From contig CAZMKO010000080.1 of NCBI GenBank assembly GCA_964566965.1, positions 1 to 10,902 on the forward strand: 10,902 nt of DNA, given 5' to 3'. A program made the position numbers and the translations under genes. Source of the stretch: Oleiagrimonas sp964566965. GTDB lineage: Bacteria; Pseudomonadota; Gammaproteobacteria; Xanthomonadales; Rhodanobacteraceae. Shown piece by piece: positions 1 through 6,361 of this stretch. Positions within the stretch are counted from its first letter, which is position 1. Every line of letters starts with the position of its first letter. The notes below the pieces were generated by a model that was given only the letters and a program-made list of their open reading frames with translations, had not been told where the DNA came from and ran no database searches.

Positions 1-36
1 TGGCCTTGATGAAAATCCAGGTTTTTCGAGGTTCCC
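1..36 (+). repeat. Right end of the 161-bp compound repeat (partial, cut by window start)
   Basis: These bases match the right end of the full copies at 1926-1961 and 3025-3060 without a difference, including the arm GTTTTTCGAGGTTCCC at 21-36. The rest of the copy lies upstream of the window. After base 36 the sequence departs from the full copies and continues as CCACAGGGG, so this copy has a different right junction. Confidence 0.85.
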
Positions 37-68
37 CACAGGGGTTTCAGGATGCTCCAGGCAAGCCT

Positions 69-95
69 TGTGGGAGCGGCCCATGGCCGCGATGG
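69..95 (+). repeat. REP-like palindrome (CCAT loop variant)
   Basis: This is a GTGGGAGCGGC...GCCGCGATGG element. Its core GCGGCC (76-81) pairs with GGCCGC (85-90) around a 3-nt loop. The same 27 bases occur as the reverse complement at 10849-10875, near the other end of the window. It lies upstream of the S10 peptidase and argues against reading the peptidase ORF from the in-frame codon at 52, which would translate through this palindrome. Confidence 0.75.
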
Positions 96-179
96 CCCGA
101 GGGCACCTCACCTCGCACATGCCTTCCTGCACAGTCGCGCCAACGGCGCCTGCGCTAGGCTTCCACGGTTGCCTCCCGT

Positions 180-184
180 CAGGA
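180..184 (+). promoter_or_regulatory. Shine-Dalgarno that sets the S10 peptidase start
   Basis: CAGGA lies 8 bases before the GTG at 193 and is the best ribosome-binding match near the beginning of this gene. It supports starting translation directly before a textbook signal peptide. The longer in-frame alternative at 52 has no such site. I found no convincing promoter boxes in 96-180; a small GCGCC-AAC-GGCGC hairpin sits at 137-149. Confidence 0.55.
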
Positions 185-192
185 AAATCATC

Positions 193-1707
193 GTGCGCAA
201 GCTGTTCCCCCTGCTTCTCGCCGGCAGCCTGTTGTTGGCCGCCGGGCCGCTGCCCGCGGCACTCGCCGCCGACACCCATGCCGACACCGGCAGCCAGAAG
301 GCCGCCGGCAAGGATTTCGACCTGCCCGCGTTTCCGGATGACGCGCACGTCTCGCAGACCACGCATGTCAACGGCAAGACATTGCACTACACCGCCACCG
401 TGGGCTGGCTGCCGGTGCGCGATGCCAAGGGCAAATTGACCGGCCAGGTGATGTACACCGCCTACACCGTCCCCGGCAAACACCGCCCGGTGACGTTCGC
501 ATTCAACGGCGGTCCCGGCGCGTCCTCGGTGTACCTCAACCTCGGCGCCATCGGCCCGAAGGCGGTGAAATTCGGCGACGAGGGCGACGCCCCCTCCGAT
601 CCGGCCACGCTGAAAGACAACCCCGGCACCTGGCTGGACTTCACCGACCTGGTCTTCATCGACCCCATCGGCACCGGTTTCAGCCGTGCCCTGGTGGACG
701 AGAAAGAGGCCACCAAGCTGTTCTACAGTACCGACGCGGACATCCACTACCTGTCGCGCATCGTCTACGACTGGCTGATCCACAACGGTCGCATGGAATC
801 GCGCAAGTACCTGGTGGGCGAAAGCTACGGTGGCTTCCGCGGCCCGCGCATCACCGAATACCTGCAGACCCAGCTGGGTGTGGCCATGAACGGCGTCGTG
901 CTGCTGTCGCCCTACCTGGATCCCGGTGCCTATGCCGACCGCTATGTGTCGCCGGTACCGTGGATGCTGACTCTGCCGCCCATCGTCGCCGCCCACCTCG
1001 AACGCGAGGGCAAGCTGACCGACCAGGCCATGCAAAAGGTCATCGACTACACCCGCACCACCTATGCGTCCACGCTGATGAAGGGGCATTCCGATCCGGC
1101 CGCCTATGCGGCCATGATCCGCAAGGTCACCGAACTGACCGGCCTGAACCCCCAATTCGTGAAACGCTCGGGCGGACGCATTTCCACCGGCGCCTATCTG
1201 CGTGAGGCCCATCGCGACCAGGGCAAGCTCGGCAGCGTGTACGACTCCAACGTCACCACCTGGGACCCGTTCCCGTACGCGCCGCACCAGATGAGCGGCG
1301 ATCCCATCCTCAACACCATCATCGCGCCCACCACCGAGGCCATGGTGCATTTCATCACGCAGACCGTGGGCTGGAAATACTACGGCCGCTACCACGCCTT
1401 GAGCTACGACGTGAACAAGCAATGGCACGAGGACAAGGACGCGCGCGAGGGCTCGGTGCAGCAACTGCGCAAGGCCGTGGCCAACGACAGCCGCCTGCAC
1501 GTGCTGATCGCGCACGGCTGGAACGACCTGTCCTGCCCGTTCATGGTGTCCGAACTGGCGGTGGACCAGATGCCCGCCATGGGCGGCGGCGACCGTGTGC
1601 AGGTCAACAAGTACCCGGGCGGGCACATGTTCTACACGCGCCAGGACAGCCAGTCGACGCTGCGCGAAGACGTGATGCGCATGTACCAGGCCACCGGAGG
1701 ACGTTGA
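193..1707 (+). CDS. Secreted serine carboxypeptidase, peptidase family S10
   Basis: This is a 504-residue alpha/beta-hydrolase-fold peptidase expected to remove C-terminal residues from peptides outside the cytoplasm. From the GTG at 193, residues 1-25 form a signal peptide (VRK, a Leu/Ala-rich core, then an ALA/AD cleavage site). FNGGPGASS at 104-112 matches the S10 oxyanion-hole segment. GESYGG at 209-214 carries the nucleophile Ser211. HGWNDLSCPF at 441-450 supplies the likely catalytic Asp445, and YPGGHM supplies His478, so the triad order Ser-Asp-His is intact. Length fits bacterial S10 proteins of about 500 residues. The gene stands alone between repeat-rich spacers and converges on the gene ending at 2008. 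A peptide symporter at 4841 could take up its products, but that link is inference. Family assignment is firm; substrate is unknown. Confidence 0.95.
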   Translation: MRKLFPLLLAGSLLLAAGPLPAALAADTHADTGSQKAAGKDFDLPAFPDDAHVSQTTHVNGKTLHYTATVGWLPVRDAKGKLTGQVMYTAYTVPGKHRPVTFAFNGGPGASSVYLNLGAIGPKAVKFGDEGDAPSDPATLKDNPGTWLDFTDLVFIDPIGTGFSRALVDEKEATKLFYSTDADIHYLSRIVYDWLIHNGRMESRKYLVGESYGGFRGPRITEYLQTQLGVAMNGVVLLSPYLDPGAYADRYVSPVPWMLTLPPIVAAHLEREGKLTDQAMQKVIDYTRTTYASTLMKGHSDPAAYAAMIRKVTELTGLNPQFVKRSGGRISTGAYLREAHRDQGKLGSVYDSNVTTWDPFPYAPHQMSGDPILNTIIAPTTEAMVHFITQTVGWKYYGRYHALSYDVNKQWHEDKDAREGSVQQLRKAVANDSRLHVLIAHGWNDLSCPFMVSELAVDQMPAMGGGDRVQVNKYPGGHMFYTRQDSQSTLREDVMRMYQATGGR

Positions 1708-1719
1708 CCGATACCTCGC

Positions 1720-1745
1720 GACCCATGGCCGCCACCCCATGGGTC
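1720..1745 (+). terminator. Stem-loop 12 bases after the S10 peptidase stop
   Basis: GACCCATGG (1720-1728) pairs perfectly with CCATGGGTC (1737-1745) around an 8-base loop. The position right after the stop suggests a 3' mRNA end or stabilising hairpin. No T-run follows, so it is not a canonical intrinsic terminator. The role is inferred from position. Confidence 0.45.
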
Positions 1746-1766
1746 ACATGCAATCGGGCACCTTCC

Positions 1767-1788
1767 CTGTGGGGAACCTCGAAAACCC
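1767..1788 (+). repeat. Solo outer arm of the compound repeat
   Basis: CTGTGGGGAACCTCGAAAACCC resembles the left arm of the 161-bp repeat at 1806-1826, but is followed by unrelated sequence. It carries the A seen in the right-arm version (GGGAACC) where the left arm has C (GGGCACC), so it may be a reversed right arm or a decayed copy. Confidence 0.6.
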
Positions 1789-1805
1789 GGATACTCGACA
1801 TCGAT

Positions 1806-1966
1806 CTGTGGGGCACCTCGAAAAACGCCCGATCGTGTGTAGGAGCGGCGGAAGCCGCGATCAATCTGGCCGCAGGACACGCCATTTTCCCGCGTTGCCG
1901 GTCGCGCCTTCCAGCGCTCCTACCGTGGCCTTGATGAAAATCCAGGTTTTTCGAGGTTCCCTGTGG
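1806..1966 (+). repeat. 161-bp compound REPIN-like repeat, copy 1
   Basis: It reads identically to 2905-3065 over 161 bases, an offset of 1099. It is layered. Outer inverted arms are GGGCACCTCGAAAAAC (1811-1826) and GTTTTTCGAGGTTCCC (1946-1961), inverted with one mismatch. Inside are two REP-like units facing each other: 1839-1862 (+) and 1901-1923 (-). CTGTGG occurs at both extremes in the same orientation, but because both copies have it, it is part of the element and not a target duplication. No ORF with a recognisable product lies within it. REPINs are known as non-autonomous elements moved by RAYT transposases; no RAYT gene is in the window. It lies between the convergent genes ending at 1707 and 2008. 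Confidence 0.85.
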
Positions 1967-1988
1967 GAGCGGCTTCAGCCGCGATGGC
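1963..1988 (+). repeat. REP-like palindrome (TTCA loop variant)
   Basis: GTGGGAGCGGCTTCAGCCGC followed by GATGGC abuts the right end of repeat copy 1. GCGGC (1969-1973) pairs with GCCGC (1978-1982) around a TTCA loop. Copy 2 of the large repeat lacks this adjacent REP, so the two units are separable. It lies 20 bases beyond the stop of the minus-strand gene at 2008 and could protect that transcript's 3' end. Confidence 0.7.
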
Positions 1989-2007
1989 ATCGAGTCGCCG
2001 CCGCCCT

Positions 2008-2793
2008 TCAGCTTCCGGCACGACCCGCCGGTTTGCGGAAGCGGTAGATGAACTGGTCGGTGTGACCGCGGATGGACTTGTCGAATACCGGGATGTCGTG
2101 CGGATCGTCCGGGTTGACCAGCGCGTCGCTCTTGCCGTCGAACACGAAGCCGGCCGCCTCAAGTTCCTTCTTCACTTGCGCCGGGTCGATACGATGCAGG
2201 CTTTCCGTGTCGTCGGCACCGGAACCGGCGGGAGCCGCGTGGTCGATGACGATGAACACGCCACCGGGTTTCAGGGCATCGAACACGCTCTTGTCGAAGG
2301 CGGCGATGTCGATGGGCATGTTGTGGTAGTCGTGGTAATTCTGCGAAGTGAACACGATGTCGGCCGGTTCCGGCACCTTCAACACCGCCGCCGGTTGCTC
2401 CAGCACCCGCACGTTGGCGTAATGCTCGCCGGCCGACAGTTTTTTCCACAGGGCCAGCCCCTTGGCGCTGTACTTGGCCATTTCGTCGGGCCAGATGGTG
2501 TCGACCCGGCCGTCGACGCCGACAACGCGGCTGAACACGCGTGTCCAGTAGCCGGTACCGGGGTCCAGTTCCACCACGGTATCGCCTGGCTTGACGCCGG
2601 TGAAGGTCATCACCGCCGTCATCTGCCGGCGTGCGTCGTCGGCCTTGTCGTCACCGCGCGCCGGATCGGCGACGGCGGTGGCGATCGCGTCCGGTGTACC
2701 GGCCGTGCTGGCGGATGCCGGTGGCGGCGCTGCCGACACGGCCAGAGGCAAGGCCAGGGCCATCAATGCAAGCGTGGAGCCATACACATGCAT
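2008..2793 (-). CDS. Exported class I methyltransferase-fold protein (COG4798-like)
   Basis: The 261-residue protein starts at the ATG at 2793, preceded by GGGAGAG (2799-2805). This start places a signal peptide at the N-terminus (MHVYGSTLALMALALPLAVSA, residues 1-21); an in-frame codon at 2856 would bury it. After a Pro/Ala/Ser-rich linker, a Rossmann-like domain begins with VVELDPGTGYWT near residues 73-84, a divergent SAM-binding motif I. Further on are LKPGGVFIVIDH and a C-terminus with DKSIRGHTDQFIYRFRKP. That tail and the ELDPGTGYWT form match, from memory, the 'predicted methyltransferase' group COG4798. Whether it methylates anything is unknown, because SAM is not known to be available outside the cytoplasm. 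The gene is bracketed by two 161-bp direct repeats and is divergent from another methyltransferase at 3119. Confidence 0.85.
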   Translation of the reverse strand: MHVYGSTLALMALALPLAVSAAPPPASASTAGTPDAIATAVADPARGDDKADDARRQMTAVMTFTGVKPGDTVVELDPGTGYWTRVFSRVVGVDGRVDTIWPDEMAKYSAKGLALWKKLSAGEHYANVRVLEQPAAVLKVPEPADIVFTSQNYHDYHNMPIDIAAFDKSVFDALKPGGVFIVIDHAAPAGSGADDTESLHRIDPAQVKKELEAAGFVFDGKSDALVNPDDPHDIPVFDKSIRGHTDQFIYRFRKPAGRAGS

Positions 2794-2860
2794 CACATCT
2801 CTCCCGTGGGTGGTCTGCCGTTGATTGTGCGCCATGACGCCCGCACTTGCACCCACCCCG

Positions 2861-2882
2861 GTGGAACGGCTTCAGCCGCAAC
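2861..2882 (+). repeat. Degenerate REP-like palindrome
   Basis: GTGGAACGGCTTCAGCCGCAAC resembles the TTCA-loop REP at 1963 with a deletion and substitutions. CGGC (2867-2870) pairs with GCCG (2875-2878). An outer CCCGG (2857-2861) and CCGGG (2886-2890) could extend the stem with internal mismatches. Confidence 0.55.
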
Positions 2883-2904
2883 AAGCCGGGCCTCCCGAGG
2901 CCTC

Positions 2905-3065
2905 CTGTGGGGCACCTCGAAAAACGCCCGATCGTGTGTAGGAGCGGCGGAAGCCGCGATCAATCTGGCCGCAGGACACGCCATTTTCCCGCGTTGCCGG
3001 TCGCGCCTTCCAGCGCTCCTACCGTGGCCTTGATGAAAATCCAGGTTTTTCGAGGTTCCCTGTGG
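2905..3065 (+). repeat. 161-bp compound REPIN-like repeat, copy 2
   Basis: It has the same orientation and, by reading, the same sequence as copy 1 at 1806-1966. The two inner REP units fall at 2938-2961 (+) and 3000-3022 (-). The flanks differ at once on both sides (C for T at the base before, T for G at the base after), which defines the 161-bp unit. This copy ends 41 bases before the Shine-Dalgarno of the membrane methyltransferase gene, so it may influence that gene's promoter or leader. Confidence 0.85.
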
Positions 3066-3106
3066 TGGCGACCGTGCATGACGGCGTAGACTGCCTTTGC
3101 CGAGGG

Positions 3107-3112
3107 AAGGAG
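3107..3112 (+). promoter_or_regulatory. Strong Shine-Dalgarno for the membrane methyltransferase
   Basis: AAGGAG lies 6 bases before the ATG at 3119. It fixes that start over the in-frame GTG at 3062, which falls inside repeat copy 2. Confidence 0.75.
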
Positions 3113-3118
3113 AAACGC

Positions 3119-3871
3119 ATGCATCCATCGATATCGCATCGTCGTGGGCACTACGGTTTCGATGCCCCATACGCCCCCATCGGCATGCTGGTCGGCGCGC
3201 TCATCAGCCTGGGCATGGCGGCCGGCTGGGCAGCCGGGCCGGTGCCGCTGGTCTATGGTCCCCTGTGGCTGGGGCTTTACGGCGTGCTGCTGCTGGGCAT
3301 GACCGGCAGTTACGTGTACACCACACGTCGCGGCAAGTTCGAGGTATGGGCCGAGCTGGTGCACGGGCTCGATCTGCGCGGTGACGAGCGGGCCCTGGAC
3401 CTCGGTTGCGGGCGCGGCCTGGTACTGCTGGAGCTGGCTCGCCATCTCGAGCAGCACGGCGAAGCGGTGGGCGTCGACCTGTGGCGCTCGGTGGACCAGT
3501 CCGGCAACGACCCGGAAGCCACGCTGGCCAACGCACGCGCCGAGGATGTGGCCGACCGGGTCACGTTGCGTACCGGCGACATCACCCGCCTGCCCTTCGA
3601 CGACCGGAACTTCGACGTGGTGACGTGCAGCCTGGTCATCCACAACATCCGCCTGGAAAAGGATCGCATCCAGGCCCTGCGCGAAGCGGTACGCGTCCTG
3701 CGGCCCGGCGGCCGGCTGCTGATCGCCGACTTTCGCCAGACCGGATTCTACGCCGAACAGCTGCACGCCATGGGCATGACCGGCATCCGCCGTCGCAACC
3801 TCGGCTGGCGATTCTGGTATGGCGGTCCGCCGTGGGCCACCTGGTTGGTGGAAGCACGCAAGCCCGATTGA
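3119..3871 (+). CDS. Membrane-anchored class I SAM-dependent methyltransferase
   Basis: The 250-residue protein combines two N-terminal membrane spans (about residues 20-39 and 44-63) with a C-terminal methyltransferase domain. Motif I is LDLGCGRG at 93-100, with the acidic end of strand 2 in GVD (Asp120). TGD at 152-154 precedes LPFDDRNFDVVTC at 158-170, and VRVLRPGGRLLIADF at 191-205 is the usual post-motif region. These are clear Methyltransf_11-type features, so SAM binding is likely. The short TTRRGKFEVW linker after span 2 is positively charged, which suggests the catalytic domain faces the cytoplasm. The substrate is unknown; a lipid or other membrane-associated molecule would fit the anchoring but is speculative. 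The stop TGA (3869-3871) directly touches the opposing gene's stop. Confidence 0.9.
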   Translation: MHPSISHRRGHYGFDAPYAPIGMLVGALISLGMAAGWAAGPVPLVYGPLWLGLYGVLLLGMTGSYVYTTRRGKFEVWAELVHGLDLRGDERALDLGCGRGLVLLELARHLEQHGEAVGVDLWRSVDQSGNDPEATLANARAEDVADRVTLRTGDITRLPFDDRNFDVVTCSLVIHNIRLEKDRIQALREAVRVLRPGGRLLIADFRQTGFYAEQLHAMGMTGIRRRNLGWRFWYGGPPWATWLVEARKPD

Positions 3872-4705
3872 TCAGCCACCCGTGCTGGCACCGGCCACCG
3901 GCCCGGCGGCACCGGTGACGGCATCGCGAATGACGCGCAACTTGCGTTTGATGATCTTCTCGTTGGCCGGCCCCACACGCAGCATCATTTTCTGACCGGC
4001 GGACAATTTTTCCAGTGCCGGATCCGCGAACGCGTAACCCTTGTCGGTCTTCACCACCGCCACCGGCCCGCGTGGCTCGGGCGCCTTCAGCAGATGGTTG
4101 ATCACGGCCACCAGCCGATCGTTGAAGTAGCCGTGCGGGTAACCGAGGTTGCGGTAGGCTTGCTGGAACAGCGGATAGGCGTGGACATACCACGCCACCC
4201 ACGCGGACACGTCGACATTGCGCACCCATTGCATGTAGGTGTCGTAGCGGGCGAAGTCGTCCTCGGACAAGGTCAGATCATCGTCGGTACCGGCGGTGGT
4301 GAAGTGCCCGGGCGGCGGCTTGAGCGGCAGGACATTGCGCCCCAGGCCGCGCCGCGGCAAGGCATCCACCATGGCCACGAAACGCGGAATATAGTCGCCA
4401 GCGGCCAGGTGCGAGGCCACGTCGTCCGCGCCCAGCAGGCGGGCCAGGGCCGAGGCCACCTGCCCGTCGCTGTCCTCCAGCGCCGGCAACGGGGCCGTGG
4501 CGGCTTGCGCCGGGCTGGACGCGGCCTGCGCGATGGGATGTTCAGGCGCCGTGGAGGCCGCTGCCGGCCGCGTGGCGGTCGACGCCGCCGGCATGGGCGC
4601 CGGCGCCGATTGCCGGTGCTCGCGCAGATACCATGCGCCGGCGACGATCAGCACGATCACCACCAGCGCGACGATCCAGGGCGCAATCTTCTTGTTCGAT
4701 GTCAC
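3872..4705 (-). CDS. DUF3014 family inner-membrane protein
   Basis: The 277-residue protein starts at a GTG (4705). It has one N-terminal membrane anchor (IAPWIVALVVIVLIVAGAWYL, about residues 7-27), then a low-complexity Ala/Pro/Ser/Thr linker to about residue 75, then a globular domain that should face the periplasm. LPALEDSD opens the domain; PRFVAMVDALPRR, YPLFQQAYRNLGYPHGYFNDRL, and FADPALEKLSAGQKMMLRVG match my memory of the DUF3014 signature, so the family call is fairly firm. The family has no established function that I know. It converges tail to tail with the methyltransferase gene with no base between the stop codons, and is divergent from the peptide transporter. Three bases before its stop it encodes a Gly-rich tail (GASTGG). 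Confidence 0.88.
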   Translation of the reverse strand: MTSNKKIAPWIVALVVIVLIVAGAWYLREHRQSAPAPMPAASTATRPAAASTAPEHPIAQAASSPAQAATAPLPALEDSDGQVASALARLLGADDVASHLAAGDYIPRFVAMVDALPRRGLGRNVLPLKPPPGHFTTAGTDDDLTLSEDDFARYDTYMQWVRNVDVSAWVAWYVHAYPLFQQAYRNLGYPHGYFNDRLVAVINHLLKAPEPRGPVAVVKTDKGYAFADPALEKLSAGQKMMLRVGPANEKIIKRKLRVIRDAVTGAAGPVAGASTGG

Positions 4706-4715
4706 GGCCGTCTCG

Positions 4716-4720
4716 CCTCC
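4716..4720 (-). promoter_or_regulatory. Shine-Dalgarno for the GTG start of the DUF3014 gene
   Basis: On the minus strand GGAGG lies 10 bases before the GTG at 4705. The spacing is slightly long, but the match is complete and no closer in-frame start improves it. Confidence 0.5.
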
Positions 4721-4794
4721 GACGTATCACTGGCTTCGACCGATGGTAACCGGTTTCGTTCCGCCACCCGGCCGGTACCGATGTCTTCCGGCAT

Positions 4795-4800
4795 TTGACA
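4795..4800 (+). promoter_or_regulatory. Possible -35 box (TTGACA) for the peptide transporter gene
   Basis: A perfect TTGACA lies in the 135-base divergent gap between the DUF3014 gene and the transporter. It overlaps the palindrome ACATGCATGT (4798-4807), which could be an operator. At 16-18 bases downstream I see only poor -10 candidates (for example TCGAAC or GAACCT), so this is a weak call. Confidence 0.2.
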
Positions 4801-4840
4801 TGCATGTGAAGCATCCTCGAACCTGACGCCTTTTGACCGC

Positions 4841-6361
4841 ATGGAAAGCCGCATGTCCGCACCCGCACGCTCCGGCAATCCCACCTGGCTCGGCCACCCG
4901 CGTGGCCTGGCGACGCTGTTTTTCACCGAAATGTGGGAGCGCTTCAGCTTCTACGGCATGCGTGCCTTGCTGGTGCTGTTCATGGCTGCCGCGATTGATC
5001 GGGGCGGCATGGGATTCGACGATGTCACGGCCACCGCGATCTACGGGCTCTACATGGCCGGCGTGTACCTCACGTCCCTGCCCGGTGGCTGGATCGCCGA
5101 CCGGCTGGTGGGGCAGCAAAAGGCGGTGTGGTACGGCGGCATCATCATCGCGGCCGGTCATTTCACCCTGGCGATCCCGGACCGGCGTGCCTTCTTCATC
5201 GGCCTGCTGCTGATCGTGGTCGGCACCGGGCTGCTCAAACCCAACACCAGCACCCTGGTCGGCGACCTATACCCGGAGGGCGGCTCACGTCGCGACGCCG
5301 GTTTTTCCATCTATTACATGGGCATCAACCTGGGTGGTTTCCTTGGCCCGCTGGTATGCGGCTGGCTGGGCCAGAAGGTGAACTGGCACTACGGTTTCGT
5401 CGCCGCCGGCGTGGGTATGGTGGCGGGCCTGGTGTTCTACCGCGCCACGCGGCGCTATCTTGGCGAAACCGGTCTGGGCGCCGATCCGGCGTACCCCGAT
5501 CCACGTCGCCAGAAACAATTCCTGGCGCGCTCGTGGACCGCGTTGTGGGCCATGGTCGGCCTGCTCGCCGTGCTCGTGGCGCTGGGTTACACCGGTGTGG
5601 TGACCTATTCGGCACCGGTGCTGCAACGATGGACCGGCTGGATAATCCTGGCAATGGGGCTGGGCTTCCTGGCGTGGATCTTCGCCCGCGGCCACCTGAC
5701 CGGGCGTGAGCGCCGGCACATGATCGCCCTGTCGATCCTGTTGCTGTTGCAGGTGCTGTTCTGGGCGGGCTACGAGCAGGCCGGCTCCAACTTCAATCTG
5801 TTCGCGCAGCGCTACACCCACCTCAGCGTGTTCGGCCTCGGCTTCCCGGCATCCTGGTTCCAAAGCGAAAACTCGCTGCTGATCATCCTGCTGACACCGT
5901 TTTTCGCCTGGCTCTGGGTAGCGTTGGGGCGGCGCAGGCTCGATCCCGGCACGCCGCTGAAATTCGCCCTGGGGCTGATCCTGATGGGTATCGGTTTCGT
6001 GGTCATGACCGGCGCCGCCCTGATCGTCATCACCGGGACCAAGGTTCTGCCGACCTGGCTGGCCCTGACCTACCTGCTGCACACCATGGGCGAGCTGTGT
6101 CTGAGCCCGGTGGGCCTGTCGGCCACGACCAAGCTGGCACCGCGCCGCTACGGCGGACGACTGATGGGCTGCTGGTTCCTGTTCACGGCGCTGGGCGAAG
6201 TGGTGGCCAGCATGATCGCCGGCAGTTTCCATGCCGACAACGTCCAGGACATGCCGCACATCTACGCCACCGTGGCCGGCGTGTCCATCGGCGTCGGCCT
6301 GCTGCTGGCGATATTCAGCCCACTGATGCAACGACGCCTGATCGGCAAGGACGCCATGTAG
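4841..6361 (+). CDS. POT/PTR2 family proton-dependent oligopeptide symporter
   Basis: This 506-residue multi-spanning inner-membrane protein imports di- and tripeptides with protons (TC 2.A.17). The family motif ExxERFxxYG is present as EMWERFSFYG (residues 30-39; Glu30, Glu33, Arg34). LLKPNTSTLVGDLY (131-144) contains Lys133, which I take to be the conserved lysine of the fourth span. FSIYYMGINLGGFLGP (155-170) matches the PTR2 signature, and ELCLSPVGLSATTKLAPRR (418-436) matches the C-terminal half motif. Length is normal. The start is uncertain: the ATG at 4841 has no good ribosome-binding site, and the ATG at 4853 (MSAPARSG) has GGAAAG four bases before it. The stop codon overlaps the first base of a repeat copy. 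A role in taking up peptides released by the S10 peptidase is plausible but unproven. Confidence 0.95.
   Translation: MESRMSAPARSGNPTWLGHPRGLATLFFTEMWERFSFYGMRALLVLFMAAAIDRGGMGFDDVTATAIYGLYMAGVYLTSLPGGWIADRLVGQQKAVWYGGIIIAAGHFTLAIPDRRAFFIGLLLIVVGTGLLKPNTSTLVGDLYPEGGSRRDAGFSIYYMGINLGGFLGPLVCGWLGQKVNWHYGFVAAGVGMVAGLVFYRATRRYLGETGLGADPAYPDPRRQKQFLARSWTALWAMVGLLAVLVALGYTGVVTYSAPVLQRWTGWIILAMGLGFLAWIFARGHLTGRERRHMIALSILLLLQVLFWAGYEQAGSNFNLFAQRYTHLSVFGLGFPASWFQSENSLLIILLTPFFAWLWVALGRRRLDPGTPLKFALGLILMGIGFVVMTGAALIVITGTKVLPTWLALTYLLHTMGELCLSPVGLSATTKLAPRRYGGRLMGCWFLFTALGEVVASMIAGSFHADNVQDMPHIYATVAGVSIGVGLLLAIFSPLMQRRLIGKDAM

Larger units (their letters stand above)
2794..3118. other. Divergent intergenic region shared by two methyltransferase genes
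   Basis: These 325 bases separate the starts of the minus-strand gene (2793) and the plus-strand gene (3119). The left third (2806-2904) holds a degenerate REP, the middle is repeat copy 2 (2905-3065), and only 41 bases precede the AAGGAG at 3107. Promoters for both genes should lie here, yet I found no clear -35/-10 pair. The repeat may have separated or supplied promoter elements; that is inference. Confidence 0.5.

Noticed and set aside
52..192. N-terminal extension of the S10 peptidase ORF
   Set aside because: It would translate through a REP palindrome, would bury the signal peptide, and lacks a ribosome-binding site. The GTG at 193 fits better.
1806..1966. Insertion sequence with CTGTGG target duplication
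   Set aside because: CTGTGG flanks both copies identically, so it belongs to the repeat, and no transposase reading frame is present.
1963..3033. Long plus-strand open frame across 1963-3033
   Set aside because: It is antisense to the methyltransferase gene, runs into repeat sequence, and shows no domain. Long antisense frames are common in GC-rich DNA.
4934..4954. TGTGGGAGCGCTTCAGCTTC, which looks like a REP element inside the peptide transporter gene
   Set aside because: It encodes the conserved MWERFSFY family motif in frame. The inverted half GCCGC is missing, so the likeness is chance.
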